Below, one piece after another: positions 44,077-53,700 of a DNA stretch of 64,000 bases (within the stretch, counting starts at the first letter, position 1; the number at the start of each line of letters is the position of its first letter). This DNA is from Bacteroidota bacterium (GTDB lineage: Bacteria; Bacteroidota; Bacteroidia; NS11-12g; UBA955): contig JAMLHC010000003.1 of NCBI GenBank assembly GCA_023957335.1, forward strand, positions 186,001 through 250,000, written 5' to 3'. The position numbers and the translations under genes are program-made. The notes beneath the pieces are model-generated. The model did not search any database, had not been told where the DNA came from, and worked only from the letters and a program-made list of their open reading frames with translations.

Positions 44077-44940
44077 TTAGTATAGTTTATTGATATCTAA
44101 TCTTAAATATTTTCTGCAAGCAAAATAAGTTGCGGGCAAAATAATGATAATTGAAATTAAAATCAAAGCACTTGCAATAATTGCATAAGGAATTGGATCT
44201 TTGAACTGAATCAGACCGGTAAAAGTCTTGTTAATCCAAAACAAAACACCTGCATTCAGAACAATGGCAAGCAGCGCACCCGCAAGCCCTTGCAGCAGGT
44301 ACATCCTGAGAAAAGGTTTGATGATAAACCCATCCGTTGCACCCACAAATTGCATGCTTTTGATAAGAAATCTACGGGCAAAAATATTAAGCCTGATAGT
44401 GTTATTAATGACAAACAATGCTGCAAAAAGAAATACGGCTAAAATAATCAACAACACAACTTCTACAGTTTTGAGATTATCATTCACCAAGGACAAAATA
44501 TTCTCGGGGTAACTGACACTCTCTACAATCTTGTTTTTCTTAATGTTAGAGACCAATTGATTTATTTGCGATTCATTGGTATAATCCGAATGAAGTGTGA
44601 TAAAAATGGCATGCGGTAAAGGGTTGTAACCAAGGCTTTCGATAAAATTAATGCCTTGCTCCTCCATCTCTTTTTGGGCAGCTTCCTCTTTGCTGACAAA
44701 TTTGGCACTTTTAATCTCTTTCATCTCTTTGAACTGCATACTCAAATTAATCCCGTCTTTATCTTCAGTGCCATCTTGCAAATAAATACGAATCTCAAAA
44801 TTTTCTCTGATATATGCGTCCATTTGGTGAGAAAATTGGTAAATCAACCCCAACAATCCGGTAAGAAAAAGAACAATGCCTATGCTCATTACCGTAGGAA
44901 AAAAGGAAGTGCGTTTGCGATATTTCTTTTCTTGTGCCAA
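44077..44940 (-). CDS. ftsX: Cell-division permease FtsX
   Basis: The 287-residue protein has one N-terminal transmembrane segment (about 17-35), an extracytoplasmic domain (about 40-165, starting with the RENFEIRIYLQDG strand), and three C-terminal membrane segments, the FtsX topology. FtsX with FtsE links division to wall hydrolase activation. No ftsE is adjacent in the window. It leads a three-gene minus-strand operon. A purine-rich, weakly promoter-like TTATTTTG (44949-44956 on the minus strand) precedes it. Confidence 0.9.
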   Translation of the reverse strand: MAQEKKYRKRTSFFPTVMSIGIVLFLTGLLGLIYQFSHQMDAYIRENFEIRIYLQDGTEDKDGINLSMQFKEMKEIKSAKFVSKEEAAQKEMEEQGINFIESLGYNPLPHAIFITLHSDYTNESQINQLVSNIKKNKIVESVSYPENILSLVNDNLKTVEVVLLIILAVFLFAALFVINNTIRLNIFARRFLIKSMQFVGATDGFIIKPFLRMYLLQGLAGALLAIVLNAGVLFWINKTFTGLIQFKDPIPYAIIASALILISIIIILPATYFACRKYLRLDINKLY

Positions 44941-45233
44941 TGTGCGGGCAAAATAATGGAATAATCAGGCAAAGACAAAAAGTTTTTTATCACAAAAAGT
45001 CGTTTACAAATTACAAATTCATGACATTTCTCTTCAAATACAATCTGATATTTGCCAGCAATTTTAACTCTCGATATATGTACAAAAGATAGCTAACACC
45101 ATTGAGTTATTGTCCAAATCAGCAAAAGGACAATATCATTTCATAGAGAACAACATTGTTAAAAACTTGATTAAAAAAAAACTGAGCAAAAGTATTTTTT
45201 CATAGATTTTTGCAACCTAATTTTCTTTCACAC
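44941..45233. other. Divergent intergenic region between ftsX and glnN
   Basis: These 293 bases hold weak promoter-like boxes on both strands (TTATTTTG at 44949-44956 minus; GATTTTTG at 45205-45212 plus) and the inverted repeat at 45108-45135. Nothing else is recognised. Confidence 0.5.
45108..45135. promoter_or_regulatory. Inverted repeat, candidate operator upstream of glnN
   Basis: TATTGTCC (45108-45115) and GGACAATA (45128-45135) are perfect 8-base arms separated by 12 bases, about 100 bases before the glnN start. It could be an operator for a dimeric regulator. No T-run follows, so it is not a terminator. Confidence 0.4.
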
Positions 45234-47417
45234 ATGGCAAAAACAAATCTAAGCCCTGACCACTCGTCAGATCCTAAAACAAACACGCAGAGTATCAATT
45301 TCAATCAGATTTCTTCGTATTTTGGGATGAATGTTTTTGCCGGTAAGAATGCAAAAAAATATCTATCAGCACAAGTAATCAAAGAACTCGAAAAAGTGGC
45401 ACTTAGCGGAGAACACCTTTCGCGCAAGATGGCCGATGAGATTGCCGAAGGCATGAAAAAGTGGGCTATTAATAAAGGTGTAACCCACTACACACACTGG
45501 TTTCAGCCGCTCAGAGGCACAACTGCCGAGAAACACGATGCTTTTTTTGAACCCACCGGCATTGATTCCGGAATGGAGGTTTTTTCAGGCAAGTCACTTG
45601 TGCAACAGGAACCGGATGCATCCAGTTTTCCAAACGGAGGTATGCGTAACACCTTTGAAGCCAGAGGATATTCGGCTTGGGACCCCTCCTCTCCGGCATT
45701 TATTTTAGAAAAAGCATCCGGCAAAACACTCTGTATTCCAACCGTGTTTGTGTCATATACAGGACAAGCGTTAGACTATAAAACACCCATGTTGCGTTCT
45801 GCAAAATTTGTGCAAGACACTGCAACAGAAGTTTGCGCTCTATTTGATAAAAAAGTCAAACACACCAACGTGTCGCTTGGAATTGAGCAGGAGTATTTCG
45901 TGGTTGACTATAAGTTGTACCGCAAACGCCAAGACTTGATGCTTGCCGGAAGAACACTGTTGGGGCATGCGCCTGCTAAGGGGCAACAACTGGAAGACCA
46001 TTATTTTGGAAGCATTCCTGAAAGGGTTTTTGAGTTTATGACTGCTTTGGAAAAAGAAGCATTAAAGCTCGGAATTCCGCTCAAAACCAGGCATAACGAA
46101 GTAGCACCCTGCCAATATGAATGTGCCCCTATGTTTGAAACAATCAACCTTGCGATTGACCACAATTCATTGTTGATGGATTTGATGGAATCAATCAGTG
46201 AAAAATTTAATTTGAAGGTTTTGCTTCACGAAAAACCTTTCAAAGGAGTCAATGGCAGCGGCAAACACAATAACTGGTCTATCATCACAGATACCGGTGT
46301 GAATCTGTTTTCACCCGGAAAAACACCGATTGAGAATCTGCAATTCTTGACTTTTTTTATCAATACCATTAAGGCTATATACGATCATGGCGCACTGTTG
46401 AGAGCAAGTATAGGTACTGCCAGCAACGACCACCGACTGGGTGCAAACGAAGCCCCTCCTGCGATTATGTCAGTGTTTATTGGTAGTTTCCTAAGCGAAA
46501 TTTTAAATGATTTCGAAAAAGAGAAATCAAACAAATCCAAAGGAGGAACTGACGAGAAGACCTTGAATATTCCTCATATTCCACCTATTTTGCAGGACAA
46601 TACAGACCGCAACAGAACATCACCTTTTGCTTTTACCGGCAATAAATTTGAGTTGCGTGCCGTAGGTTCCTCCGACAACTGTGCTTCTTCTATGTCTGTA
46701 CTCAACACGATTGTAGGAAATCAACTAAAAGAATTTTTAAAAGATGTGGAAGCACTTAAGAAAAAGGGCAACTCTAAAGAAAGGGCAATCCAACAGGTAT
46801 TGAGAAGTTACATCAAGAAATCATCCAAAGTGATTTTTGAAGGAAACGGCTACAGTAAAGAATGGGAACAAGAAGCTAAAAAACGAGGTTTGGAAAATAT
46901 CAAAACCACGCCTCACTCTCTTGCTACTTATTTGAAACCGCAATCAAAAAAGATTTTTATTGACAACGGAATTTTATCCGAAGAGGAGATAGAAGCACGC
47001 ACAGATATACGCTACGAAAGCTATGCACTCAAACTCCAAATAGAAGGCAGGGTGTTGGCTGACATGGTAAAAACCAACATTATTCCTCCGGCTATTGAGT
47101 TCCATACACGCGTTTTAGAAAATCTAAAACTACAAAAAGAGTTAGGAATCAAACCGGAATTATATGCCGCTACACTTGATCTTGCAGGCAAAATAGGCTT
47201 TTATATTCAGCAGGTTCAACATTTTACAAAACTCATGGTAGATGAAAGAAAAAGAGCGAATCTGATAGAATCTCATGCTGAAAAAGCTTTGGCTTATTGC
47301 GAAAAAGTACTGCCGCTTTTTGATGAAATCCGCTATCAGGCAGATAAGTTGGAAAGACTGATTGATGACAGTTTGTGGCAGATTCCCAAATACAGAGAAT
47401 TATTGTCTATAAAGTAA
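45234..47417 (+). CDS. glnN: Glutamine synthetase type III
   Basis: GlnN makes glutamine from glutamate, ammonia and ATP. The 727-residue length is that of the large type III class. Characteristic parts are SNDHRLGANEAPPAI, NGSGKHNNWSIITDTGVN and the KTRHNEVAPCQYE segment with substrate and metal ligands. ATG 45234 was chosen; a TTG at 45210 would add 8 residues with no support. The next gene, msrA, starts 9 bases after the stop. An inverted repeat upstream is the only regulatory candidate; no GlnR or NtrC site was recognised. Confidence 0.97.
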   Translation: MAKTNLSPDHSSDPKTNTQSINFNQISSYFGMNVFAGKNAKKYLSAQVIKELEKVALSGEHLSRKMADEIAEGMKKWAINKGVTHYTHWFQPLRGTTAEKHDAFFEPTGIDSGMEVFSGKSLVQQEPDASSFPNGGMRNTFEARGYSAWDPSSPAFILEKASGKTLCIPTVFVSYTGQALDYKTPMLRSAKFVQDTATEVCALFDKKVKHTNVSLGIEQEYFVVDYKLYRKRQDLMLAGRTLLGHAPAKGQQLEDHYFGSIPERVFEFMTALEKEALKLGIPLKTRHNEVAPCQYECAPMFETINLAIDHNSLLMDLMESISEKFNLKVLLHEKPFKGVNGSGKHNNWSIITDTGVNLFSPGKTPIENLQFLTFFINTIKAIYDHGALLRASIGTASNDHRLGANEAPPAIMSVFIGSFLSEILNDFEKEKSNKSKGGTDEKTLNIPHIPPILQDNTDRNRTSPFAFTGNKFELRAVGSSDNCASSMSVLNTIVGNQLKEFLKDVEALKKKGNSKERAIQQVLRSYIKKSSKVIFEGNGYSKEWEQEAKKRGLENIKTTPHSLATYLKPQSKKIFIDNGILSEEEIEARTDIRYESYALKLQIEGRVLADMVKTNIIPPAIEFHTRVLENLKLQKELGIKPELYAATLDLAGKIGFYIQQVQHFTKLMVDERKRANLIESHAEKALAYCEKVLPLFDEIRYQADKLERLIDDSLWQIPKYRELLSIK

Positions 47418-47426
47418 AAAGCGATT

Positions 47427-47963
47427 ATGGGCAAAGAAACGATAGTATTGGGCGGGGGCTGCTTTTGGTGTACCGAATCTGTTTTTAGTCAAATCCAAGG
47501 AGTAACAAAAGTAGAGTCAGGGTATTCCGGAGGACATATCAAAAACCCAAGTTACAAAGAGGTTTGCACCGGAATGACAGGACATGTAGAGGTGATTAAA
47601 GTTTGGTTTGAACCTGAAGTGGTGTCGCTACATACGCTCTTATCCATATTTTTTACCACACACAACCCTACTACCCTTAACCGACAAGGAAATGATATAG
47701 GGACACAATACCGAAGTGTTATTTTTTATGCAGATCATACCCAGCAAGAAATAGCCGAGAAAGTAATGAAAGAGATTGACTCACAAAACATTTATGACAA
47801 GCCTATTATTACCGAAATCTCTCCACTGATTAACTTCTATCGAGCCGAACAATACCATCATAACTATTTTGCAAATAATCCTGACGAGCCTTATTGTGAA
47901 GCTGTTATCAGCCCAAAAATCGCCAAGTTCAGAGCACATTACAAACATTTACTTAAAGGCTGA
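47427..47963 (+). CDS. msrA: Peptide-methionine (S)-S-oxide reductase
   Basis: MsrA reduces methionine-S-sulfoxide in proteins. The 178-residue single-domain protein starts ETIVLGGGCFWCTESVF, with catalytic Cys in GCFWC. The family's SGYSGGHIKNPSYKEVC, TGHVEV, GTQYRSVIFY and EQYHHNYF segments are all present. There is no signal peptide and no fused MsrB domain. It is probably co-transcribed with glnN. Confidence 0.96.
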   Translation: MGKETIVLGGGCFWCTESVFSQIQGVTKVESGYSGGHIKNPSYKEVCTGMTGHVEVIKVWFEPEVVSLHTLLSIFFTTHNPTTLNRQGNDIGTQYRSVIFYADHTQQEIAEKVMKEIDSQNIYDKPIITEISPLINFYRAEQYHHNYFANNPDEPYCEAVISPKIAKFRAHYKHLLKG

Positions 47964-48032
47964 GCCCTATTCAACTTTTATACATAAAACACATTGTTGA
48001 TGGGTGCCAAAACATTCAATCTAAAAAAAGTT

Positions 48033-48040
48033 TAGCTTTG
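48033..48040 (+). promoter_or_regulatory. Candidate -7 box (TAGCTTTG) for recR
   Basis: TAGCTTTG lies 25 bases before the recR ATG and matches TAnnTTTG. No -33 TTTG is at the expected spacing. A 10-base palindrome CTTTGCAAAG overlaps its end (48036-48045). Confidence 0.45.
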
Positions 48041-48065
48041 CAAAGCATAGAAAATAAGACTTCTG

Positions 48066-48671
48066 ATGGCATATTCATCCAAAACCATTGAACAAGCAGT
48101 AGAGTATTTTTCCAAATTCCCCGGAGTGGGCAGCAAAAGTGCTTTACGCATGGTTTTGTATTTGGCAAAAAGACCTGAAAACGAAGTGATTAGACTGGCA
48201 GAAGCAATAAAAGCCATCAAGACTCAACTAAAACTCTGTACAGAATGTGGTAATCTTTCGGACACAGACGTATGTAGCATTTGTGCTTCTCCGATTCGCA
48301 ACAAACAAATGATTTGTGTAGTAGAAGATTTTAAAGATGTAATGGCAGTTGAAAATACCGTTCAATTCAAAGGTTTGTATCATGTATTGGGAGGATTGAT
48401 TTCGCCCATCGATGGCATTGGACCCGAAGAACTGAATGTTTCTAAACTTTTTGAGCGAATCCAAACCAACCAAGTTACAGAAGTTGTTTTTGCATTGAGT
48501 GCTAACATGGAAGGCGATACAACCACTTATTATTTGAGCAAAAAACTCAAGGAAATTGCAGTAAATGTCAGTGTAATATCCAGAGGGATTTCTGTGGGTT
48601 CCGACCTTGAGTTTACTGATGAAATCACATTGGGACGCTCGATCATCAACAGAGTTCCTTACGAAATATAA
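48066..48671 (+). CDS. recR: Recombination mediator RecR
   Basis: RecR acts with RecO to load RecA on gapped DNA. The 201-residue protein has the helix-hairpin-helix KFPGVGSKSALRMVLYL, the C4 zinc finger CTECGNLSDTDVCSIC, a Toprim domain starting ICVVEDFKDVMAVE, and the C-terminal Walker-like TLGRSIINR. The length is normal. A glycosyltransferase gene follows after 9 bases. Confidence 0.97.
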   Translation: MAYSSKTIEQAVEYFSKFPGVGSKSALRMVLYLAKRPENEVIRLAEAIKAIKTQLKLCTECGNLSDTDVCSICASPIRNKQMICVVEDFKDVMAVENTVQFKGLYHVLGGLISPIDGIGPEELNVSKLFERIQTNQVTEVVFALSANMEGDTTTYYLSKKLKEIAVNVSVISRGISVGSDLEFTDEITLGRSIINRVPYEI

Positions 48672-48680
48672 CAATCTCTG

Positions 48681-50612
48681 ATGAGCGACCTGAGTATAAT
48701 CATAGTCAGCTACAATGTACGCAGGTTTCTGGAACAGGCAATACTTGCTGTACAACGTTCTACGGGTAATTTGAAATTTGAAATTATTGTAGTGGACAAC
48801 GCTTCGTCAGATGACAGTTGCAAGGTTGTCAGAGAAAAATACCCCTCAGTACACCTCATTGAGAACAAAAAAAATCTTGGTTTTTCAGGAGCCAACAATC
48901 AAGGAATTAAAATAAGTACGGGCAAATATGTGCTATTACTCAATCCGGATACTGTTGTTGCCGAGGACACACTGAACAAATGTTTTGACTTTATGGAGCA
49001 CACCTACGACTGTGGTGCTTTGGGGGTGAGAATGATTGATGGAGGCGGTAAATTTTTGCCCGAAAGCAAAAGAGGACTTCCTACTCCAACAACATCTTTT
49101 TATAAAATCTTCGGATTAGCTTCATTATTTCCAAAATCCAAAAAGTTCGGCTCCTACCACCTCAAATACCTAAATGAGTTTGAGACAAACTCAGTGGATG
49201 TGCTATCCGGTGCATTTATGTTAATGCGAAAAGAGGCTTTGGACAAATCCGGTTTGTTAGATGAAACATTCTTTATGTATGGCGAAGATATTGATTTGAG
49301 CTACCGTATCACGCAGTCCGGGTACAAAAACTACTATTTCCCCGAAACCTCAATCATACATTACAAAGGCGAGAGCACAAAGAAAAACAGTCTTCACTAT
49401 GTCCAAGTGTTCTATCAAGCTATGATCATCTTTGCAGAAAAGCACTTTGGGATTAAATCAGGGAAAATGCTGGGAAAAATGATTTACCTGGCAGTATATC
49501 TTCGTGCATTTGCAGCATTAATCAAACGATTTGCGACAAAAAGCCTCCCTGTTTTAATTGAATTTATACTCTTGTATTTATCTTACTTTGGTGTCACAAG
49601 ATATTGGGAGGAATATAACAAATGGGTCGAAGGAGGCGCATATCCTAAGGAATATTTTGTTTATCACCTCACGTCCTATTCATTGATTTTGATAATAGGA
49701 TTAATGTTAGGCGGGGCTTATCGCAGATATTTTTCGGGAAATAATCTCTGGCGTGGTTTTTTTATTGCCTCTGCAATATTGGTCATTTTTTATGCGTTTT
49801 TGCCCGAAACCCTGCGTTACTCAAGAGCCATATTACTTTTGGGAGCATTCTTAGGTTTGAGCATTTTAGCCATTTATCGTTCGATTCTGAATTTTATCAA
49901 AACCCGCTCATTCTCTTTGGGAAGCCATAGAGAGAAAAGAGTTCTTGTAGTTGGGAGTCCTAAATCTATTGACAAAGTACGGAAAATCTTAGTCTCTACA
50001 GGCATCACAACAGAGGTAATCACTATGATTGTGTCAGATATGGAGCAAACCAAAACTGATTTAATGCCTTATCTTGATTTTTATAAAATTGATGAAATAG
50101 TCCTTTGTACCGAAGACCTGAGCAATAAAACAATTATTGAGATATTAGAACACCCGAATCTAACCAGAATCTCGGTTAAAGTCCTGCCTCCGGGTCTGGA
50201 CTTTATAGTGGGCAGCAACCACAAAAACAAATCCGGCAATTTTTACTCAACAGATAAGGACTATAAAATAGCCACTCCAAGCGCTGTCTTAAACAAACGC
50301 ATATTTGACATTATCAGTTCGGTTATTTTACTGCCCTTTATGCTATTGTTCTTATTTCGAAGAAAAGGAATTTGGGGCGCATGGACAAGTGTTATAACAG
50401 GCAAAAAGACTTGGATTGGATACAATGTTGCTGTAATGGAAAATTCACTTCCACAAATCAAAGAAAGTGTTTTTGAACTAAAAGATTATGTCGAACTGTA
50501 TTCAAAAGAAAATGATTTGTTTCTCAAAGAAAGCAACATTTATTACGCCCAACAATATAACTGGAAAATGGACCTTGATTTTTTAGGCAAATGCTTACTA
50601 ATCAAGCACTAA
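48681..50612 (+). CDS. Fused glycosyltransferase family 2 / membrane / sugar-transferase-like protein
   Basis: The 643-residue protein has several parts. Residues 1-240 are a GT-A (GT2) domain with LSIIIVSYNV, IIVVDNASSDDS, NLGFSGANNQGI and LLNPDTVV, close to rhamnosyl-type transferases; MYGEDIDLSYR is the ED-type catalytic motif. Several membrane segments follow (about 260-410). A Rossmann-like domain (about 417-515) begins KRVLVVGSPKSIDKV. The C-terminus (about 536-643) begins KRIFDIISSVILLPF, which resembles the start of a polyprenyl-phosphate sugar transferase but lacks the rest of the catalytic core. It probably acts on lipid-linked surface glycans. No frameshift is evident. Confidence 0.8.
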   Translation: MSDLSIIIVSYNVRRFLEQAILAVQRSTGNLKFEIIVVDNASSDDSCKVVREKYPSVHLIENKKNLGFSGANNQGIKISTGKYVLLLNPDTVVAEDTLNKCFDFMEHTYDCGALGVRMIDGGGKFLPESKRGLPTPTTSFYKIFGLASLFPKSKKFGSYHLKYLNEFETNSVDVLSGAFMLMRKEALDKSGLLDETFFMYGEDIDLSYRITQSGYKNYYFPETSIIHYKGESTKKNSLHYVQVFYQAMIIFAEKHFGIKSGKMLGKMIYLAVYLRAFAALIKRFATKSLPVLIEFILLYLSYFGVTRYWEEYNKWVEGGAYPKEYFVYHLTSYSLILIIGLMLGGAYRRYFSGNNLWRGFFIASAILVIFYAFLPETLRYSRAILLLGAFLGLSILAIYRSILNFIKTRSFSLGSHREKRVLVVGSPKSIDKVRKILVSTGITTEVITMIVSDMEQTKTDLMPYLDFYKIDEIVLCTEDLSNKTIIEILEHPNLTRISVKVLPPGLDFIVGSNHKNKSGNFYSTDKDYKIATPSAVLNKRIFDIISSVILLPFMLLFLFRRKGIWGAWTSVITGKKTWIGYNVAVMENSLPQIKESVFELKDYVELYSKENDLFLKESNIYYAQQYNWKMDLDFLGKCLLIKH

Positions 50613-50700
50613 CATATTTTTTTAAAATTTTTCTCTTTAAAATTATCTTTTTTCGGATTTATTATAATACCTTAGCCCTCAATTAAAAATAATCCTGACT

Positions 50701-53700
50701 ATGAAAAAAATTACTACACTATTCATGATGCTTGCACTCGGCTTTATGAGCGCTCAGGCACAGACAGTATTACTTTCTGAGGATTTTTCAGTATCCTCAG
50801 ATACCACTCCTCCGGTTGGCTGGAAGAATGTTCAATACTACACTTCGAGTGCATTAACAGACTATTGGCACTTTGACAATCCCGGAAGTCGCACTCCTTC
50901 AGGAGGATTTTCAGGCAAATTTGCAATTTATGACAGCGACAATTACTCTAATAATGGCGCATTAGAGGACATCGGACTTGAATCTCCGGTTTTCTCTACA
51001 ATTGGATATGATTCCTTGTTCATTAGTTTTGATTTGTCAACCCAACCGGCTTTAAGCAATAGAACATCTATATTTATTGATGTTTTTGACGGAAACTATT
51101 GGAAAACTGCAAAAGTTTATATTGATACAGCAACCACAGGACAAAGAGACACATTTGACATCTCTGCATTGGGCAGAAATAATTGCAAAACCAAAATCAG
51201 ATTCCGATTTTATTGCCAAAGTGGTGGTTGGTTTGCAGTTGATAACGTAGAAGTTTATTCTCCTAAATCAGCCGTAGCCACCAACGTGCAATTAGTATCT
51301 ATGACAAGACCTTTGTCAACAGGATGCGCAGATCCTTTTGCACAAATTAATTTGCGCATCAAAAATGCCGGTACGACACCCGCCTCCAATATTCCATTTT
51401 ATGCAGACATCAATGACGGGAATTATACTCAGCATTACAGCTATACACTGACTTCAACCTTGTCACAATGCGCAGACACTGTAGTCATTCTACCAGACAC
51501 AATCAAAATTGCTTATGACTCAACTTTCACTTTTGTCATTTATTCTGACTTATCAGGAGATTTAGTTAAATTGAATTCTGATACTGTTTATGTCAATAAC
51601 TTCAAAAATCTACCCTCCCCACTCTTCTACCCCGATGTAGATTCTTCGTTTTGCGGACATCTGCCCATGATAGATTCTATTCCTATTTCAGGCAAACAAA
51701 CTGCAAAATGGTATAAGAGTCTGAGTGATACACTACCAATTTATGTGGGACCCAAGGTTAATTTTGGCGTATTAGCCAATGACACCACGTTGTTTTTAGA
51801 AACCGGTTTCAAAGAGGATTTTCAGTACCCAACAAATAGTTCCTCTCCTCTTCCATCAAGTGCCGCCTTCGCTCCCCCTACCATTTCCGGCAGCTATATT
51901 GATATTACTGCAAAAACAGATATTTATGTAGATTCTCTTGAAGTTGTGGTTAGAACAGATTGTAAGTGGAGATATGAAGTATACACTACGCCCGGCTCAT
52001 ATGTACCTCAAATCCAGAATTTTGGAGCATGGTCGTTAGCATATAAAGGAAAGGACTCAGTCTATGCTTCCAACAGAAATAAGATATATGTAGGAGGGGT
52101 AAAAATAAAACGAGGAGAAACCATTGGATTTCACATATTTGACGGTGGTGATTCTGCCACTAACAACGGGGTGGGATTATCTGTAGGTGGAGGAACTCCA
52201 ATCATTTATGACAACCCTCAAATCAAAACTTATGCAAGTCATTACACCCAACAATCGGCAGGCAGCCCCGGAACCGTCATTCAAGTTCTGTCCGGTTACG
52301 GATACCACACCAATATCTATTACAGAATAGAATGTCCGGGTAGTTTTAGCGAACGAACATACCGCAAACCTGTTGACCTCCCTGAGACTAAAATTCAGTC
52401 TATTGCACCCTTTGACGGAAAAGCAGGGCAACACAGAGATACAATCATGAGCAGAAAACCCATGATTTATGAAATGCAAGCGCCCCTTGGATATTCAAAC
52501 AGTGATTTTGGAACCAAATGGACCGTTTCGTCTTTAGACTTTACAACCATGAATGGAACACTTGTACCTGCTGCACACTATAGTATCACTAACAATCCGC
52601 CATCTTCAGGCAATAATTTAAGACTGACATATACGCCAACTGAAGATTGGGTTGATTCTATAGTGAATATTAGTGTAGGTGTTAAGAACTTGGCTATTTA
52701 TCCTTATTGTGACACGGTAATCAACCGCCAAATACTTATTACAGCAAGACCTGTAATTGACATTTCTTTTACAGCTGCTTGTCAAAACAACCAAACTGTA
52801 TTTAAGAATCTATCTAATATCTCTCACGGAACGGTTAACTATTATTGGGACTTTGGCAATGGTGAAAGTTCAATTTTAACAAACCCGACAGTAGTGTATA
52901 AAGGTTTTGGAAACTATACTGTAAAACTCACGCTCACCAACAATTACAATCTCAAAATTGATACAAGTTTTACAGTTAATATCAAGGAGAAGCCGGATGT
53001 TAAATTCACATACGACAATAATCTCTGTGCAGGACTTGATGTACACACCAAAAACAACTCTACTTATACTTCAGGTACTGTAACATATACTTGGAAATAT
53101 GGCGATGGAAGAAGCTTCAGCACAAAAGAGCCAATAATCAAGTACAATAAAGGCGGTGTCTATGCTTTAAGACTGATTGCTGACGGGGACAACGGATGTA
53201 CTGACTCATTTACACAACTTGCTAATATTTATTATTCTCCTAAGGCTGATTTTCAAGAAAGTTCAGGTATTTTATGTCAAGGGGCATTGGTAAATTTTGA
53301 CAACACAACCATCCTTGATTCAGGTTCTTTCTTCTCGAATTGGAAATTTGGAAATTTGGGAACTTCTACTACTAAAAGCCCACAATATCCATTTGCAAAC
53401 AGTGGCACTTATAATATTAATTTATTAGTCTATACCTCTGCAGGTTGCAAAGACTCAATTAAAAAGAGCATTACTATTTATGAAGCACCTTCGGTTGACT
53501 TTACAATTACAGGGGCATGTACCGACAAAGCAATTTATTTGACAAATAATTCCACCATCGGCAGTGGTTCTATCCAATCCTATACATGGGATTTGAATTT
53601 CGAAACCCAGTCTTTTACAAAGGATGCAAACTATACCGCTACAACACCCGGATTGAAGACATTTTTATTAACCGTCATAACAGATAAGGGTTGTGAAAGT

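Noticed and set aside
45210-45233. TTG start for glnN
   Set aside because: The eight added residues are not family-like; the ATG at 45234 gives the normal length.
48228-48755. 175-residue minus-strand frame over recR
   Set aside because: Fully antisense to recR, including its zinc finger and Toprim coding; no support.
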